Counted from the stretch's first letter, positions 8,357 to 18,800 are shown. The stretch is 64,000 nucleotides of DNA from Mariprofundus micogutta (GCF_001895085.1 NZ_BDFD01000010.1:1-64000); one strand, 5' to 3'. The notes: generated by a model from the sequence alone, not told the origin. A program made the numbers and translations.

Positions 8357-8929
8357 TTATGCGCTCCAGCCGCTGTCGGCAGGACTGACCTGATAACGGT
8401 CCATGACATCATTCCAGCTGTCCTGAGCGAGGATAATGCCTTCTGCAGCCTGTCTGATGGCACCACGACCACCTGGGTTATCTGAAATCCAGTCGACATG
8501 GTTGAGTACTGCCAGGCAGGCATCAGCCGGGGCAAGTGTTAATCCACAGCGATACATGGGAGGCAGATCGATAATGTCATCACCCATCATGGCACATTGT
8601 TGTGCCGGGATACCTGATTTGAGCTCCAGTGCTGCCAGCGCTTCATCTTTATTGAGGCTTTTCTGGGTGACAAAATCGATACCCAGGTCGCGGGCTCTTG
8701 CCTCGACAACAGGCGAAGTACGGCCTGTAATAATGGCAATTTTCACTCCGATACGCTGCAGCAGTTTAATACCGTGACCATCACGCACATTGAAGGCTTT
8801 GAGTTCATCACCGTGTTTGTCCATGATGATGGACCCGTCTGTCATGACACCATCGACATCGAGTATAAGCATGCGAATGTCTGCGGCTTTATCGAAAGGA
8901 AAATCAAACCCTGTTTTCTGACTCATCAC
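8357..8929 (-). CDS. kdsC: KDO-8-phosphate phosphatase KdsC
   Basis: A 190-residue C0-type HAD phosphatase that removes phosphate from 3-deoxy-D-manno-octulosonate 8-phosphate in the KDO branch of LPS synthesis. HAD motif I is LDVDGVMTDG (Asp nucleophile and general acid), motif II is the TGR in AIITGRTSPVV, and motif IV is MMGDDIIDLPPM. It lacks a cap domain, as expected for KdsC. The start overlaps the stop of kdsD by four bases. Confidence 0.94.
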   Translation of the reverse strand: MMSQKTGFDFPFDKAADIRMLILDVDGVMTDGSIIMDKHGDELKAFNVRDGHGIKLLQRIGVKIAIITGRTSPVVEARARDLGIDFVTQKSLNKDEALAALELKSGIPAQQCAMMGDDIIDLPPMYRCGLTLAPADACLAVLNHVDWISDNPGGRGAIRQAAEGIILAQDSWNDVMDRYQVSPADSGWSA

Positions 8930-9891
8930 AGACCTCCCTGCAGAATATCATGCATATGCACTACGCCTTGCAGTTGTTGCTCTTCATCAGAGACAAACAG
9001 AACCATGATTTTATGCTCTTCCATGACCAGCAGGGCTTCACTGGCAAGTTTATTTGCACTGATCTGCATAGGATTGCGATGCATCAGTGTTTGCACAGGA
9101 GCATCGAGATCCATGTGCCCGGATTCAAGGACACGGCGAAGGTCACCATCACTTAAACAGCCAACCAGATTGCCGGCTTCATCCGTAATACCGGTAATAC
9201 CGAGTCGGTGTGAACTCATCTCCATAATGGCTTCACGCAAACTGGCCAGATGATCGACCAGTGGCAGCTCTTTGCCCTGATGCATAACATCAGAAACGCG
9301 CAGCAATTTGCGGCCAAGACTACCTGCCGGATGCACGCGGGCAAAATCCTCTTCCCTGAATCCGCGATGGTTCAGGATGACTACGGCCAGTGCATCTCCA
9401 AGCGCAAGCGTAGCTGTGGTGGATGCAGTGGGGGCCAGATTCAGCGGGCAGGCCTCTTTGGTAACCGGAATATGCAAAACCGTATCGGCATGGCGTGCCA
9501 GGGTAGAGCTGGTGTTACCGGTAATGGCAATCACTTTGGCTCCACGCCGTTTGATTTCCGGCAGCAGACCGCATACTTCAACTGTTTCACCACTGTGCGA
9601 GAGGGCAAGTACGGCATCAGAGCCTGTAATCATTCCCAGGTCACCATGCTGTGCCTCGGCGGCATGCACAAAAAATGCTGCAGTGCCGGTTGAGGCGAAT
9701 GTGGCGGCAATTTTTTTGGCAATAATGCCGGATTTACCCATGCCTACGACAACCAGTCTACCGTCAATGGCAAGTATGGTTTCAACAGCATCAGCGAACT
9801 CTTCATCCAATGCATCACGTTGGGCTTTTAGTGCATCGATTTCGATATCCAGCACTTCACCGGCTTTGGCCAGCCACGCTTTTCGGTTCAT
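8926..9891 (-). CDS. kdsD: Arabinose-5-phosphate isomerase KdsD
   Basis: A 321-residue sugar isomerase converting ribulose 5-phosphate to arabinose 5-phosphate, the first committed step toward KDO. An N-terminal SIS domain (about 30-180) contains GRLVVVGMGKSGIIAKKIA and LSHSGETVEV. Two CBS domains follow (about 205-320). The gene starts two bases from the stop of the M23 peptidase and overlaps kdsC, so it belongs to the LPS-assembly operon. Confidence 0.94.
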   Translation of the reverse strand: MNRKAWLAKAGEVLDIEIDALKAQRDALDEEFADAVETILAIDGRLVVVGMGKSGIIAKKIAATFASTGTAAFFVHAAEAQHGDLGMITGSDAVLALSHSGETVEVCGLLPEIKRRGAKVIAITGNTSSTLARHADTVLHIPVTKEACPLNLAPTASTTATLALGDALAVVILNHRGFREEDFARVHPAGSLGRKLLRVSDVMHQGKELPLVDHLASLREAIMEMSSHRLGITGITDEAGNLVGCLSDGDLRRVLESGHMDLDAPVQTLMHRNPMQISANKLASEALLVMEEHKIMVLFVSDEEQQLQGVVHMHDILQGGL

Positions 9892-9892
9892 A

Positions 9893-11269
9893 TCAGCCCC
9901 AGTTATATTGTGTTGGAGGTTGCTTTAAACTACCCAGCAGCGGGGCAGTCTGTTGCAGAAAATGCTCTTTCTCTGCTTTTTCAATGGGTTTGGCAGGTGG
10001 GTGTTTAATGGTTAGTGGATTTACCGCACGGCCACGTGAACGAAACTCAAAGTGAAGGTGCGGGCCGGTAGCCAGTCCTGACATGCCGACATAACCGATG
10101 ACTCTTCCCTGACGAATACGAACCCCTTTTTTAATGCCTTTGCCGTATTTGCGCAGGTGAGCATAGAAGGTGGTGTGATTACGGTTGTTGTGGCGGATCT
10201 GAACGATACGGCCATAGCCGCCTTTCCATCCGGCAAAGGTCACATAGCCATCACCGATTGAGTGGACAGGTGTGCCGGAAGGTGAAGCATAATCCACACC
10301 ACGGTGTGCACGGGTATAACCGAGCACCGGATGTTTGCGTTTCAGCCTGAACCTTGAAGAGATGCGGGAAAATTTCACGGGTGCTTTCAAATACGCTTTG
10401 CGCATGCTTTTGCCATCAGGGTCAAAGTAATCAACTTTGCCATTGGCCTGTTCATAACGAGCAGCCAGAAATTCTCTACCCTGATTTACAAACTTGGCGG
10501 CCAGAATACTGCTCTCCAGCGTTCTGCCTTCGTCATCGAAACGCTCTTCGTAGATCACCTGGAAACTATCACCACTGCGCATGTCTCTGGCAAAATCGAT
10601 ATCCCAGGCAAAGATATCAACCAGGTTCATGGTTGTGCGCTGATCCATGCCAGCTCTTGCCGCTGAACTGAACAGGCTGTCTTCAATGCTGCCTGATGAA
10701 ATACGCTGGCGGGTATAAACCTTTCTCTTAACAAGTTCGGCTTGCCATGTTTTTTCACCGGCGGGCAGACGCATCTGCAGACGTTGGAGCGCATCAATAT
10801 TGTAGGAGACTTCAATGCCAGCCTCGCTATCAGCACGCTTGAATGTTTTGCCGGCTCGAATGTTTTTCAGTTTATAACTGGAGTTGGCGGCAGTAATGAT
10901 GTTGTGACTGGTGCTTCTGTCGAAGCCAAGGCGCATCAATGCAGAAACTGCATTATCACCCGGTTGCAGCGTAGTCTGACTTTTCTGCGATGAACCATCG
11001 GCAGCCAGGGTTAGTTCGGGAGTTAACCATTCTTCATGCGGTTGTGAGCGAGCATTGACATCCTCGCCACCGGAACTGATGAACAGCATAATAAATGCAA
11101 AACCGACCAGTGCGCCGACTACAGGAAATATTCCGGGCCTGGGCAGTCTGGGCATAGTCAGCTTTGGCAGTGAAAAATTCAGACGCCTGGGCTTCTTAGC
11201 TCTTTTACGAGCATTGCCGTTTCCGTTTGCAAACCTGTCGGAAAAATCATGATTGAAGTTCTTTGGCAA
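9893..11269 (-). CDS. M23-family murein endopeptidase (MepM-like)
   Basis: A 458-residue envelope peptidase. A basic cytoplasmic start is followed by one membrane helix (about 48-66), a LysM/OapA-like region with QPGDNAVSALMRLGF, and a C-terminal M23 LytM domain (about 310-425). The zinc ligands are visible as HRGVDYASP and HLHFEF. Such enzymes cut peptide cross-links to let murein expand. It leads the kdsD-lptB run, so cell-wall growth and LPS export may be co-transcribed. The C-terminal tail has Gln and Pro and no domain I recognise. Confidence 0.88.
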   Translation of the reverse strand: MPKNFNHDFSDRFANGNGNARKRAKKPRRLNFSLPKLTMPRLPRPGIFPVVGALVGFAFIMLFISSGGEDVNARSQPHEEWLTPELTLAADGSSQKSQTTLQPGDNAVSALMRLGFDRSTSHNIITAANSSYKLKNIRAGKTFKRADSEAGIEVSYNIDALQRLQMRLPAGEKTWQAELVKRKVYTRQRISSGSIEDSLFSSAARAGMDQRTTMNLVDIFAWDIDFARDMRSGDSFQVIYEERFDDEGRTLESSILAAKFVNQGREFLAARYEQANGKVDYFDPDGKSMRKAYLKAPVKFSRISSRFRLKRKHPVLGYTRAHRGVDYASPSGTPVHSIGDGYVTFAGWKGGYGRIVQIRHNNRNHTTFYAHLRKYGKGIKKGVRIRQGRVIGYVGMSGLATGPHLHFEFRSRGRAVNPLTIKHPPAKPIEKAEKEHFLQQTAPLLGSLKQPPTQYNWG

Positions 11270-11397
11270 AGATGCCCTCCTGACGGGGTAAACCTAAGTG
11301 TGGCGCATTGCTTGTCAAAGCCTGAGAAGGCAACATTTCGCTATTGAATGGATCACAGTCTAATGTGTCCATCTATTATTGGAGAGTTGGAGGGGAT

Positions 11398-11883
11398 ATG
11401 CCCAGTTTTGATGTGGTCAGTGAAACCGATATGCAGGAGATGACCAACGCGGTGAATCAGGTGATCAAGGAGATTACCACGCGTTATGATTTCAAGGGAA
11501 GCAAGGCCAGTATTGAACTGGGTGAGACTTCGATTACAGCTGTGGGTGATGACATCAATAAGCTGAATACAGTGACCGAAATTCTGCGCGCTAAACTTGT
11601 GCGCCGTAATCTGGAACCAAAATGTCTGGAATATGGCGAGCCGGAAGATGCCAGCGGCGGCACCAAACGACAGGTGATCACCATCAAACAGGGTGTAAGC
11701 ACGGAACTGGCCAAGAAGATTGTCAAAAAGATCAAGGACGAAAAGATGAAGGTGCAGTCCTCCATCCAGGGCGATCAGGTGCGTGTAACCGGCAAGAAAC
11801 GCGACGAACTGCAAGCCGTGATGGCCCTGATCCGCGGCATGGACTCCGATCGTCCACTCTCGTTCAGCAATTTCAGGGATTAA
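11398..11883 (+). CDS. yajQ: YajQ-family nucleotide-binding protein
   Basis: A 161-residue YajQ (UPF0234) protein with two ferredoxin-like RNP folds. Members bind nucleotides, and c-di-GMP in Xanthomonas. The opening MPSFDVVSETDMQEM is the conserved family start, which fixes ATG 11398; it has GGAGGGG just upstream. An in-frame ATG at 11344 would add 18 unconserved residues. The TRYDFKGSKASIEL and IQGDQVRVTGKKRDELQAV segments are typical. It is divergent from the M23 peptidase, so promoters for both lie in 11270-11397. Confidence 0.93.
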   Translation: MPSFDVVSETDMQEMTNAVNQVIKEITTRYDFKGSKASIELGETSITAVGDDINKLNTVTEILRAKLVRRNLEPKCLEYGEPEDASGGTKRQVITIKQGVSTELAKKIVKKIKDEKMKVQSSIQGDQVRVTGKKRDELQAVMALIRGMDSDRPLSFSNFRD

Positions 11884-11895
11884 CAATTTCCCAGC

Positions 11896-13026
11896 GTGAT
11901 TGATTTTAGCCATGAGTTTCCTCTTTATGATGACCTGATTTATCTCAATCATGCTGCCGTCGGTGTCTGGCCGAAACGTACGGCGGATGCGGTGAAAGCC
12001 TTTGCTGATGAGAATATGCACCGCGGGGCTGCTGGATATCTGGAATGGATGAAAACCGAGAGGGAGCTGCGTGGAAGGCTGAAACGGTTAATCAATGCCG
12101 ATTCAGTGGATGATATTGCACTGAGTAAAAATACATCCGAAGCATTGTCACTGATCGCTTATGGTCTGGAGTGGCAGGCAGGGGATAATATCGTTTCCAC
12201 CAATCAGGAGTTTCCATCCAATCGCATCGTCTGGGAATCGCTGAAAGAGAGAGGCGTTGAACTGCGTCTGGCAGACCTGTCAGAAACCGACCCTGAATCA
12301 GCCATGCAGGAGTTGTGTGATGAACGCACGCGCTTGCTGACGGTGAGTTCGGTGCAGTATGGAACTGGGTTGCGTATGGACCTGAATCGTTTGGGGCATT
12401 TCTGTAGCCGGAATGACATTCTGTTCTGCGTGGATGCAATCCAGAGCCTTGGAGCGATGCAGTTTGATGTGGAGGCTTGTCAGGCAGACTTTGTGGTGGC
12501 TGATGCACATAAATGGATGCTCGGTCCGGAAGGCATTGCAGTCTTTTATTCCAGACCTGAGGCGAGAGAGCAATTAAAGCTTTCGCAATATGGCTGGCAT
12601 ATGGTGGAGCGGGCAGGGGACTTCGATGCAACAGATTGGTCGCCTGCCAGATCAGCCCGCCGTTTTGAACCGGGTAGCCCGAACATGCTTGGTATCTATG
12701 CACTCAATGCCAGCCTCTCCCTGTTTGAAGATATCGGTATGGATGTGGTCGAGGAAAAGGTGCTCGCCAACGCAAGACAGTTAATGGACTGGGTCGCATC
12801 CGAAGCACAACTGGAATTGATTACAACGGATCAACCCGGTCGTTTTGCAGGTATTGTCACCTTCCGTCACAAGAAGCTGGACAGGGAAGGCCATGCCGGG
12901 CTTTACCGTAAGTTGATGGCAGACGGGGTCATTTGCGCTAATCGTGCCGGCGGTATCCGCTTTGCGCCGCATTTTTATTCTGATGTTAATCTTGTAGAAA
13001 ATTTCCGGGCAGCATTCTCTTTGTAA
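11896..13026 (+). CDS. Class V aminotransferase (cysteine-desulfurase-like)
   Basis: A 376-residue PLP enzyme of the class V fold. The internal aldimine lysine is in VADAHKWMLGPEG (about 205), and the cofactor-anchoring segment is NIVSTNQEFPSNRIVW. Typical NifS/SufS proteins have a Cys-bearing loop near the C-terminus; I do not see a clear equivalent, so it may be a transaminase or lyase rather than a sulfur donor. It starts with GTG 11 bases after yajQ and is probably co-transcribed. Substrate unknown. Confidence 0.8.
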   Translation: MIDFSHEFPLYDDLIYLNHAAVGVWPKRTADAVKAFADENMHRGAAGYLEWMKTERELRGRLKRLINADSVDDIALSKNTSEALSLIAYGLEWQAGDNIVSTNQEFPSNRIVWESLKERGVELRLADLSETDPESAMQELCDERTRLLTVSSVQYGTGLRMDLNRLGHFCSRNDILFCVDAIQSLGAMQFDVEACQADFVVADAHKWMLGPEGIAVFYSRPEAREQLKLSQYGWHMVERAGDFDATDWSPARSARRFEPGSPNMLGIYALNASLSLFEDIGMDVVEEKVLANARQLMDWVASEAQLELITTDQPGRFAGIVTFRHKKLDREGHAGLYRKLMADGVICANRAGGIRFAPHFYSDVNLVENFRAAFSL

Positions 13027-13039
13027 GACATTCATCTAT

Positions 13040-13055
13040 TGGCAAGTGAATTGCT
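13040..13055 (+). promoter_or_regulatory. Candidate sigma-54 promoter upstream of serine hydrolase
   Basis: TGGCAAGTGAATTGCT matches the RpoN consensus TGGYRYRN4TTGCW with one mismatch, with GG and GC at correct spacing. It lies about 100 bases upstream of the serine hydrolase and could drive the following binding-protein/kinase run. The implied start of transcription is near 13066. Confidence 0.5.
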
Positions 13056-13117
13056 AATCTTTGCTAAGAAATCCGCGATAAATAAAAAGTTAAGGCCCTG
13101 ACTAATAACTGCATATC

Positions 13118-14485
13118 GTGCGCGTTTTGTTTCAGAGGCCTTTTCAAAGGATATGCCATGCAAAAAGCGCTTCTTTTTTTATAACAACGTTTTTGATTGC
13201 CGTGACGCCTGCCTCTGCGGCTGATTACAAGACAGTCAAACCAGAAAAGGTGGGTCTCTCTTCCGAACGTTTGAAAAACATGGATCGTCTGATTGACGGG
13301 TATGTGGAGCGAAAACAGATTGCCGGTGCAGTAGTGATGGTGGCGCGTAAAGGCAAAGTTGCCTATTTCAAGGCATCCGGTCTGGCCGATGTTGGCAAAC
13401 CCATGCAGCGCGACACCATTTTCAGAATCGTCTCGATGACCAAGTCGATTACCAGTACAGCAATTATGATGTTGTATGAACAGGGTAAGTTGCTGCTCTC
13501 CGATCCGGTATCCAAATATATTCCTGAATTCAGAAACCAGAAAGTTCTCGTGCCATTGCCGGAAGGTTCGGCATTTCCTTACAAGCTCGTGCCGGTAAAA
13601 CGTGAGGTGCAGATTCGGGATTTGCTGGCGCATACATCCGGCATTCTTTATCTTTTTCTTAACGATGTGTATTCTAATCCGGGACGTAAAATGGTTGTTG
13701 ATCTGTATAAAGAGGCGGGCATTACTGATGGTTTTTGCAGGCCTGACGAAGAGATTGGCGATATGGTCAAACGTTTGGCGCGCCTGCCATTATATGCACA
13801 GCCCGGCGAAGTGTGGGATTATGGCTTGAACAGCGATGTGTTGGGTTATCTGGTGGAAGTGGTCTCAGGCATGAAATTCGATGCTTTTGTTGAGCGGAAT
13901 ATCTTTAACCCCCTGAAAATGCATGACAGCCATTTCTATATTCCCAAAGAAAAATTACCGCGTCTGGCTGCGGTCTGGAAGAGCGACTGGCATGGCGACT
14001 TACAACGCGCAGATGAGAAACCGATCATGGCAGGGGACCTGTGCCTGAATCCATCCGATGCAGAAGCACTATCCGGCAAGTATCTTGCTGGTGGAGCTAA
14101 TGTGCTATCCACTGTTTATGATTATTTCCGATTTGCGCAGATGCTCCTTAATGGCGGTCAACTCGATGGTGTGCGCCTGCTCAGTCGCAAGACGGTTGAA
14201 TTGATGACGGCAACCAATCATATCGGTGCACATGAAGCAGAGTTCCTGCACAGCAAGGGCTGGAAATTTGGCCTGGGCTTTGCCATACAGCAGGACAGGG
14301 AACATCCGGTGGATAGCGGCGATGTGGGTACTTTTGAGTGGGCCGGCATCTATTCCACCCGCTTCAGCGTTGATCCCAAAGAAGAGAAAATCACCATATT
14401 CATGAGTCAGACCAACCCGTTTGGTCATCATTTCGAGCTATGGGATAAGGTGCTGGTGCAGTCTGCATCGGCCATAGCGGATTAG
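13118..14485 (+). CDS. Periplasmic serine hydrolase of the beta-lactamase/esterase (class C-like) family, apparent frameshift in signal peptide
   Basis: About 440 residues of the class C beta-lactamase / family VIII esterase fold. The SxxK motif is SMTK (Ser106-Lys109 in this frame), the tyrosine motif is in WDYGLNSD, and a WAGIYSTRF segment matches the C-terminal strand that replaces KTG in esterases. The open frame starts at GTG 13118 without a good start. ATG 13158, with AAAGGA upstream, would give MQKALLF and then a perfect signal peptide ending PASA-AD. That frame is out by one base in the T7 run at 13174-13180. With T8 the gene is intact from 13158. Activity (esterase, peptidase or lactamase) cannot be told. 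Confidence 0.8.
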   Translation: MRVLFQRPFQRICHAKSASFFITTFLIAVTPASAADYKTVKPEKVGLSSERLKNMDRLIDGYVERKQIAGAVVMVARKGKVAYFKASGLADVGKPMQRDTIFRIVSMTKSITSTAIMMLYEQGKLLLSDPVSKYIPEFRNQKVLVPLPEGSAFPYKLVPVKREVQIRDLLAHTSGILYLFLNDVYSNPGRKMVVDLYKEAGITDGFCRPDEEIGDMVKRLARLPLYAQPGEVWDYGLNSDVLGYLVEVVSGMKFDAFVERNIFNPLKMHDSHFYIPKEKLPRLAAVWKSDWHGDLQRADEKPIMAGDLCLNPSDAEALSGKYLAGGANVLSTVYDYFRFAQMLLNGGQLDGVRLLSRKTVELMTATNHIGAHEAEFLHSKGWKFGLGFAIQQDREHPVDSGDVGTFEWAGIYSTRFSVDPKEEKITIFMSQTNPFGHHFELWDKVLVQSASAIAD

Positions 14486-14535
14486 GTGACAGGGATATGC
14501 GAAGAGTGGTGTTTTGGGGGTACAGGAGATTAACC

Positions 14536-15369
14536 ATGCAACGATTTGCCGAGTTTATATTTGCAGCAGCAGCGTTGGCTATACTTTTGCCGGGTTCAGC
14601 ACAGGCAACCGGCCCGCGCGTGACTACAGCTTTATTCTCACCGGATAAAAATGAAGTGCATGCGGTGGATTTCCCTCCCTTTGTAACTGAGGAAGTTGTC
14701 GATGGCGGGCCAATTTCCGAGATAGTTAGAATAGCGTTGAAACGAGCGAAACTGGATGCTGTGATTACCACGCATCCGTTAAAACGCATGGTCCGCTATT
14801 ATCTGTTGCAGGAAGATGCCCTAGCTGTGATGGGCTGGCATTTTCAATTTTCAAAAGAACAGAGGAAGCAGCTGATATTTGTTCCCATTTCAGGCTTGTC
14901 CGAGAAGTTTTTCTATTACAAGCCTGCTTATCCCAATGGGCTGAATCTCAACGAAGCCGGCAACCTGAAAGGAAAGCATTATGGGGCGCACAAGGGTGAA
15001 GAGAAAAGTTACTTTGCAAAGGCCGGAGCTGAAGTGCATTTCGGCAGAACTATCACCATGCTGAAAAAACTCAGGCAGGGTGATCTGGACTTTATCTGTG
15101 CACCACCTCAGTCCGTGGAGTGGCTGGTTGATCGATATATGCCGGAAGAAAAAGGTCGCTTTATTTCCACCGAAGCACACGCAGAGCATCAGGTGTATTT
15201 TATTGTATTCAACCGCAAGCACCCATCGGGTGAAGTGGCTGCAGAGAAATTCAAGCAGGCACTTTCGGCTATGGTCAGCGATGGCACTTCTGCAGCCATC
15301 TCGAAAAAACACTTTGGTGATAGTGATAATGGTAAAATGTTCTTGAGAAGGCTGGAGACATTCAAATAG
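14536..15369 (+). CDS. Solitary periplasmic solute-binding protein (family 3-like)
   Basis: A 277-residue periplasmic protein. The signal peptide (MQRFAEF through AQA) is followed by a two-lobed amino-acid-binding-type fold. The helix after lobe one contains THPLKRM, also present in the next gene. ATG 14536 is chosen because CAGGAG lies just upstream and the signal peptide begins there; an in-frame ATG at 14497 adds 13 residues. No permease or ATPase genes are nearby, so it probably senses rather than imports. It precedes a second binding protein and a membrane kinase in the same direction. Confidence 0.8.
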   Translation: MQRFAEFIFAAAALAILLPGSAQATGPRVTTALFSPDKNEVHAVDFPPFVTEEVVDGGPISEIVRIALKRAKLDAVITTHPLKRMVRYYLLQEDALAVMGWHFQFSKEQRKQLIFVPISGLSEKFFYYKPAYPNGLNLNEAGNLKGKHYGAHKGEEKSYFAKAGAEVHFGRTITMLKKLRQGDLDFICAPPQSVEWLVDRYMPEEKGRFISTEAHAEHQVYFIVFNRKHPSGEVAAEKFKQALSAMVSDGTSAAISKKHFGDSDNGKMFLRRLETFK

Positions 15370-15414
15370 TGATGCAATGGACAGGAGATTGAAATTTTAC
15401 AGTCAGGTAGAGCA

Positions 15415-16227
15415 ATGAACCGGACAGGGATGTTTATCATCTCTCTGAGTCTTATGGGGCTGTTTTCCCTGCCGGCTTTTTCCGGTCCTGTTTTGAAGCT
15501 GGATGCCAATGAGAGTGCGCCATTCTGGTCGGCATCACTGCCGGGAAACGGGATGTGTGGTGAAATTGTTCAGGCGATGTCAAAAGCCGCTGATGTTGAA
15601 GCATCCATTTCCTTTAAACCACTAAAACGTATGATAGAAAACGATGCCAATAATGATCTCGGCAATCCTGCCTTTTTTATGAAAAATCAGGAATTTTCAG
15701 CCGTTATTCCCATCGCAGTATATCATGTGTCAATTTTTTACTACCTTCCAAATCAACCTCATGATTCATCGGCGATGCCACTGGAGCATCTGAAAAACCA
15801 TAAAGTTGGCCTGTTAAAGGGTACACTCGTTGATCGCTCCTCCTTCGAGCAGTTAGGTATTCAGTTTGAAGAAAGTTATTCCCATCAGTCGATGTTCAAG
15901 AAGTTGCGTAAGGGCAGACTGGATATGGTGATTGAGGTGGATCTGATTGGTCAACAGATCATCAGGAATCTGTTTCCGGATGAAGTGGAACAGTTCGGTG
16001 TTGCTGTGATGCCCAGATCCGATGCGCCTATTGCGGTCCTGTTAGCTGAGAACCAGCCTGATAGCATAGCCTTGGGCAAGCGTTTAAGAGATGCCCTGCA
16101 ACAGGTCAGGGATAATGGTGAGTATCAGCGGATTTTGGATAAATATTATTCATCAGAAACATTGCCGAAGAACTATTTCAATCAACTGGACAGGTTTTCC
16201 TATCTATATGCCGAGGCTGAAGAGTAA
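15415..16227 (+). CDS. Second solitary periplasmic solute-binding protein (family 3-like)
   Basis: A 270-residue secreted binding protein with a signal peptide ending near PAFS-GP. It has the same layout as the preceding gene: the FKPLKRM segment in lobe one, then a hinge (VGLLKGTLVDRSS) and lobe two. The two are paralogues with limited visible identity. The stop overlaps the start of the histidine kinase (TAATG), so binding protein and kinase are likely translated together. It is a candidate periplasmic ligand receptor for that kinase. Ligand unknown. Confidence 0.82.
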   Translation: MNRTGMFIISLSLMGLFSLPAFSGPVLKLDANESAPFWSASLPGNGMCGEIVQAMSKAADVEASISFKPLKRMIENDANNDLGNPAFFMKNQEFSAVIPIAVYHVSIFYYLPNQPHDSSAMPLEHLKNHKVGLLKGTLVDRSSFEQLGIQFEESYSHQSMFKKLRKGRLDMVIEVDLIGQQIIRNLFPDEVEQFGVAVMPRSDAPIAVLLAENQPDSIALGKRLRDALQQVRDNGEYQRILDKYYSSETLPKNYFNQLDRFSYLYAEAEE

Positions 16228-18800
16228 TGATGGGACAGGTGAAGAATAGCATCAAGAGCATGATTATCCTGATTGTGGTGGCGACTGTCAGTCTGGGGTT
16301 CATGGTGTTTGAACTATTTGATCACAGCCGGGCTAAACAAACTGCTCTGCAGAACCTGAATGAATTGTCTCAAATTAAAGCTGATCGCCTGGCTGAAAGC
16401 CTGATTCTACCCTTGTGGGAGGTTGATAAGGATTGGGTAAGCAAAATCATTGATTCGGAAATGCAGGATAAACAGGTCTATGCCATTACTGTGTCTTCAG
16501 AAAGAAAAATGTTTGCAGGGAAAAAACGGGATGAAAACTGGCAGCTGGTTCAGGCTTTGCCTGATATTGCCGGTGACTACATTGTTCACTCCAATAATAT
16601 CATACAAGATAAAGAAATCATTGGTTCAGTAACAGTCTATCTCAGCCAGAAGTTCATGCAGCAGACCCTGTTTGAAAGGCTCATTAGGGAAGCTATAGCT
16701 TTGGTGTTTATCACCCTGTTTGTGACCCTCATTTTGATTTTACTGTTGAACAGGGTGGTGGTGCAGCGTCTGCAGAAAATTCTCTATGTTACCAGGGCAA
16801 TTGCAAACGGTGATTATTCACATGATTTGCATGTCAGCCAGCATGATGAGGTTGATTTGCTGGCCAGTGGTATCAATGCCATGAAGAAAAATATCCAGCA
16901 ACGTGAGGATCGCATCAGGCTATTACTCGATTCCACTGCCGAAGCTGTTTATGGCCTGGATATGGATGGCAGGTGTACCTTTGTAAACAAACAGTGTCTC
17001 ACAATATTGGGTTATGAGAGCGAAGATGAGTGTCTTGGTGAAAACATGCATGACCTGATTCACCATACACGCAATGATGGCAGTCCATACCCGGCTAATG
17101 AATGTCATATCTACGAGGCATTCGAAAGAGGTGAGGGCACCCATGTGGTTGGTGAAGTCATGTGGAACAAGAGCGGTGGCAGCTTTCCCTCTGAATACAG
17201 GTCATTTCCTGTCTGGCAGCAGGGCGAAATCATTGGTGCAGTTGTCACCTTTACAGATATTTCAGAGCGGCAGAAGGCTGAAGAAAAAATTCAACTCTTT
17301 TCACAGGCTTTGGAGCAGTCGGGTGAGGCCATAGTTATTACCAATCACATGGGGGTAATCGAACATATTAATCCGACATTTACCCTGATTACCGGCTATT
17401 CTGAGAAAGAGGTTTTAGGCCAGAACCCCCGCATCCTGAAAAGTGGCAGCCAGAGTTCTCAATTTTATGAAAATATGTGGGATACTCTCATTTACGGGCA
17501 GACATGGCAGGGGAAAGTGATCAACAAGAAGAAGAGCGGTGAATTTTACCCCGCTATGCTGACGGTCTCACCGATCAAGAATGAGGCTGGAAAAACCACC
17601 CATTATATTGGCATCCAGCAGAATCTGGAAAAATTCGAAGAACTTGAAGCACAATTTCATCAGTCACAGAAAATGGAAGCGATTGGTACACTGGTGGGCG
17701 GCATTGCACATGATTTCAATAACAACCTGGCAGGTATTACAGGCAATCTCTACCTGGCGAAAAAGGCAGCCAAAGCACTGCCCGAGGTTGTGAAACGACT
17801 CAATAGTGTTGAGCAACTTTCATTTTCTGCAGCAGCAACAATCCAGCAGTTGCTCGCTTTCTCTCGTAAGGGGATTGTTGAGATGCACCCTCTATCGATC
17901 TCTTCATTTTTGAAGGAAACCATCAAATTGAATCAGGTATCATTGCCTGAAAATATCAATTTTCAATTGCAGGTGAATGATACAGATATGCAGGTAAACG
18001 GTGATATCAATCAGTTGCAGCAGGTGCTGATGAATCTGATTAATAATGCTCATGACGCAGTCAAGGAAAAGGACAGTCCATCCATCCAGGTTCATCTGAA
18101 TCGCTTGAATGTCGATCATAATTTTGCAGATCGGCATGAAGGAGTACTGAGCGGCGAATATGCCTGCATCTCAGTGGTGGATAATGGTACGGGTATAAAA
18201 CCAGAATATATTGAGCATATTTTTGAACCATTTTTTACCACCAAGGAACCGGGCAAGGGAACAGGCCTGGGTATGGCCATGGTTTATGGTGCTGTGAAAA
18301 CACATGGTGGCTTTATTGATGTGCAATCTTCGCAGGGGGAAAAGCCTGAAACTATTGTCCAGATTTTCTTACCGCTCATGAATTCAGACCAAGCTGTGTT
18401 TGATTCTTCAGTTAACCAACAGGTGATGGCTGGCAATGGTGAGACAATTTTGCTTGTTAATGATAATGAGACAGTGCTGGAGACCGGGACCGATGTGCTT
18501 GAAGGCTTGGGCTATGCAGTGCTGACGGCTACAAACGGATTGCTGGCTGTTGAAATGTATCAGTCGCATAGGGCTGACATAGATTTGATCATTCTGGATG
18601 TGGTGATGCCGGAATTAGGAGGCGTTGAAGCTTTAAAACGAATCAGAACCATCAATCCGGAGGTGAAAGCCATATTTGCGACCGGATACGATAGACTCAG
18701 CACGTTGAGTACAGATCAACAGGAAATGACAGAGAAGGTGATCAGTAAGCCGTTCGCAATCAGCAAACTCAGCCAGTCCATACGCGAGTTACTTGATTAA
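16227..18800 (+). CDS. Membrane hybrid histidine kinase (HAMP, two PAS, HK, receiver)
   Basis: An 857-residue hybrid sensor kinase. Membrane helices at about 10-30 and 158-180 enclose a periplasmic region of about 125 residues. HAMP follows (about 182-235), then PAS (about 237-350) and PAS (about 358-475). The phospho-acceptor is His in GGIAHDFNN (about 491), and the HATPase_c domain has [10 protein letters not shown] and [13 protein letters not shown]. The receiver (about 735-857) has phospho-Asp in [10 protein letters not shown] and Lys in ISKPF. The first acidic pocket reads LLVNDNE, with Asn in place of one Asp. It overlaps the upstream binding-protein gene. No partner HPt or regulator is encoded nearby. 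Confidence 0.93.
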   Translation: MMGQVKNSIKSMIILIVVATVSLGFMVFELFDHSRAKQTALQNLNELSQIKADRLAESLILPLWEVDKDWVSKIIDSEMQDKQVYAITVSSERKMFAGKKRDENWQLVQALPDIAGDYIVHSNNIIQDKEIIGSVTVYLSQKFMQQTLFERLIREAIALVFITLFVTLILILLLNRVVVQRLQKILYVTRAIANGDYSHDLHVSQHDEVDLLASGINAMKKNIQQREDRIRLLLDSTAEAVYGLDMDGRCTFVNKQCLTILGYESEDECLGENMHDLIHHTRNDGSPYPANECHIYEAFERGEGTHVVGEVMWNKSGGSFPSEYRSFPVWQQGEIIGAVVTFTDISERQKAEEKIQLFSQALEQSGEAIVITNHMGVIEHINPTFTLITGYSEKEVLGQNPRILKSGSQSSQFYENMWDTLIYGQTWQGKVINKKKSGEFYPAMLTVSPIKNEAGKTTHYIGIQQNLEKFEELEAQFHQSQKMEAIGTLVGGIAHDFNNNLAGITGNLYLAKKAAKALPEVVKRLNSVEQLSFSAAATIQQLLAFSRKGIVEMHPLSISSFLKETIKLNQVSLPENINFQLQVNDTDMQVNGDINQLQQVLMNLINNAHDAVKEKDSPSIQVHLNRLNVDHNFADRHEGVLSGEYACISVVDNGTGIKPEYIEHIFEPFFTTKEPGKGTGLGMAMVYGAVKTHGGFIDVQSSQGEKPETIVQIFLPLMNSDQAVFDSSVNQQVMAGNGETILLVNDNETVLETGTDVLEGLGYAVLTATNGLLAVEMYQSHRADIDLIILDVVMPELGGVEALKRIRTINPEVKAIFATGYDRLSTLSTDQQEMTEKVISKPFAISKLSQSIRELLD

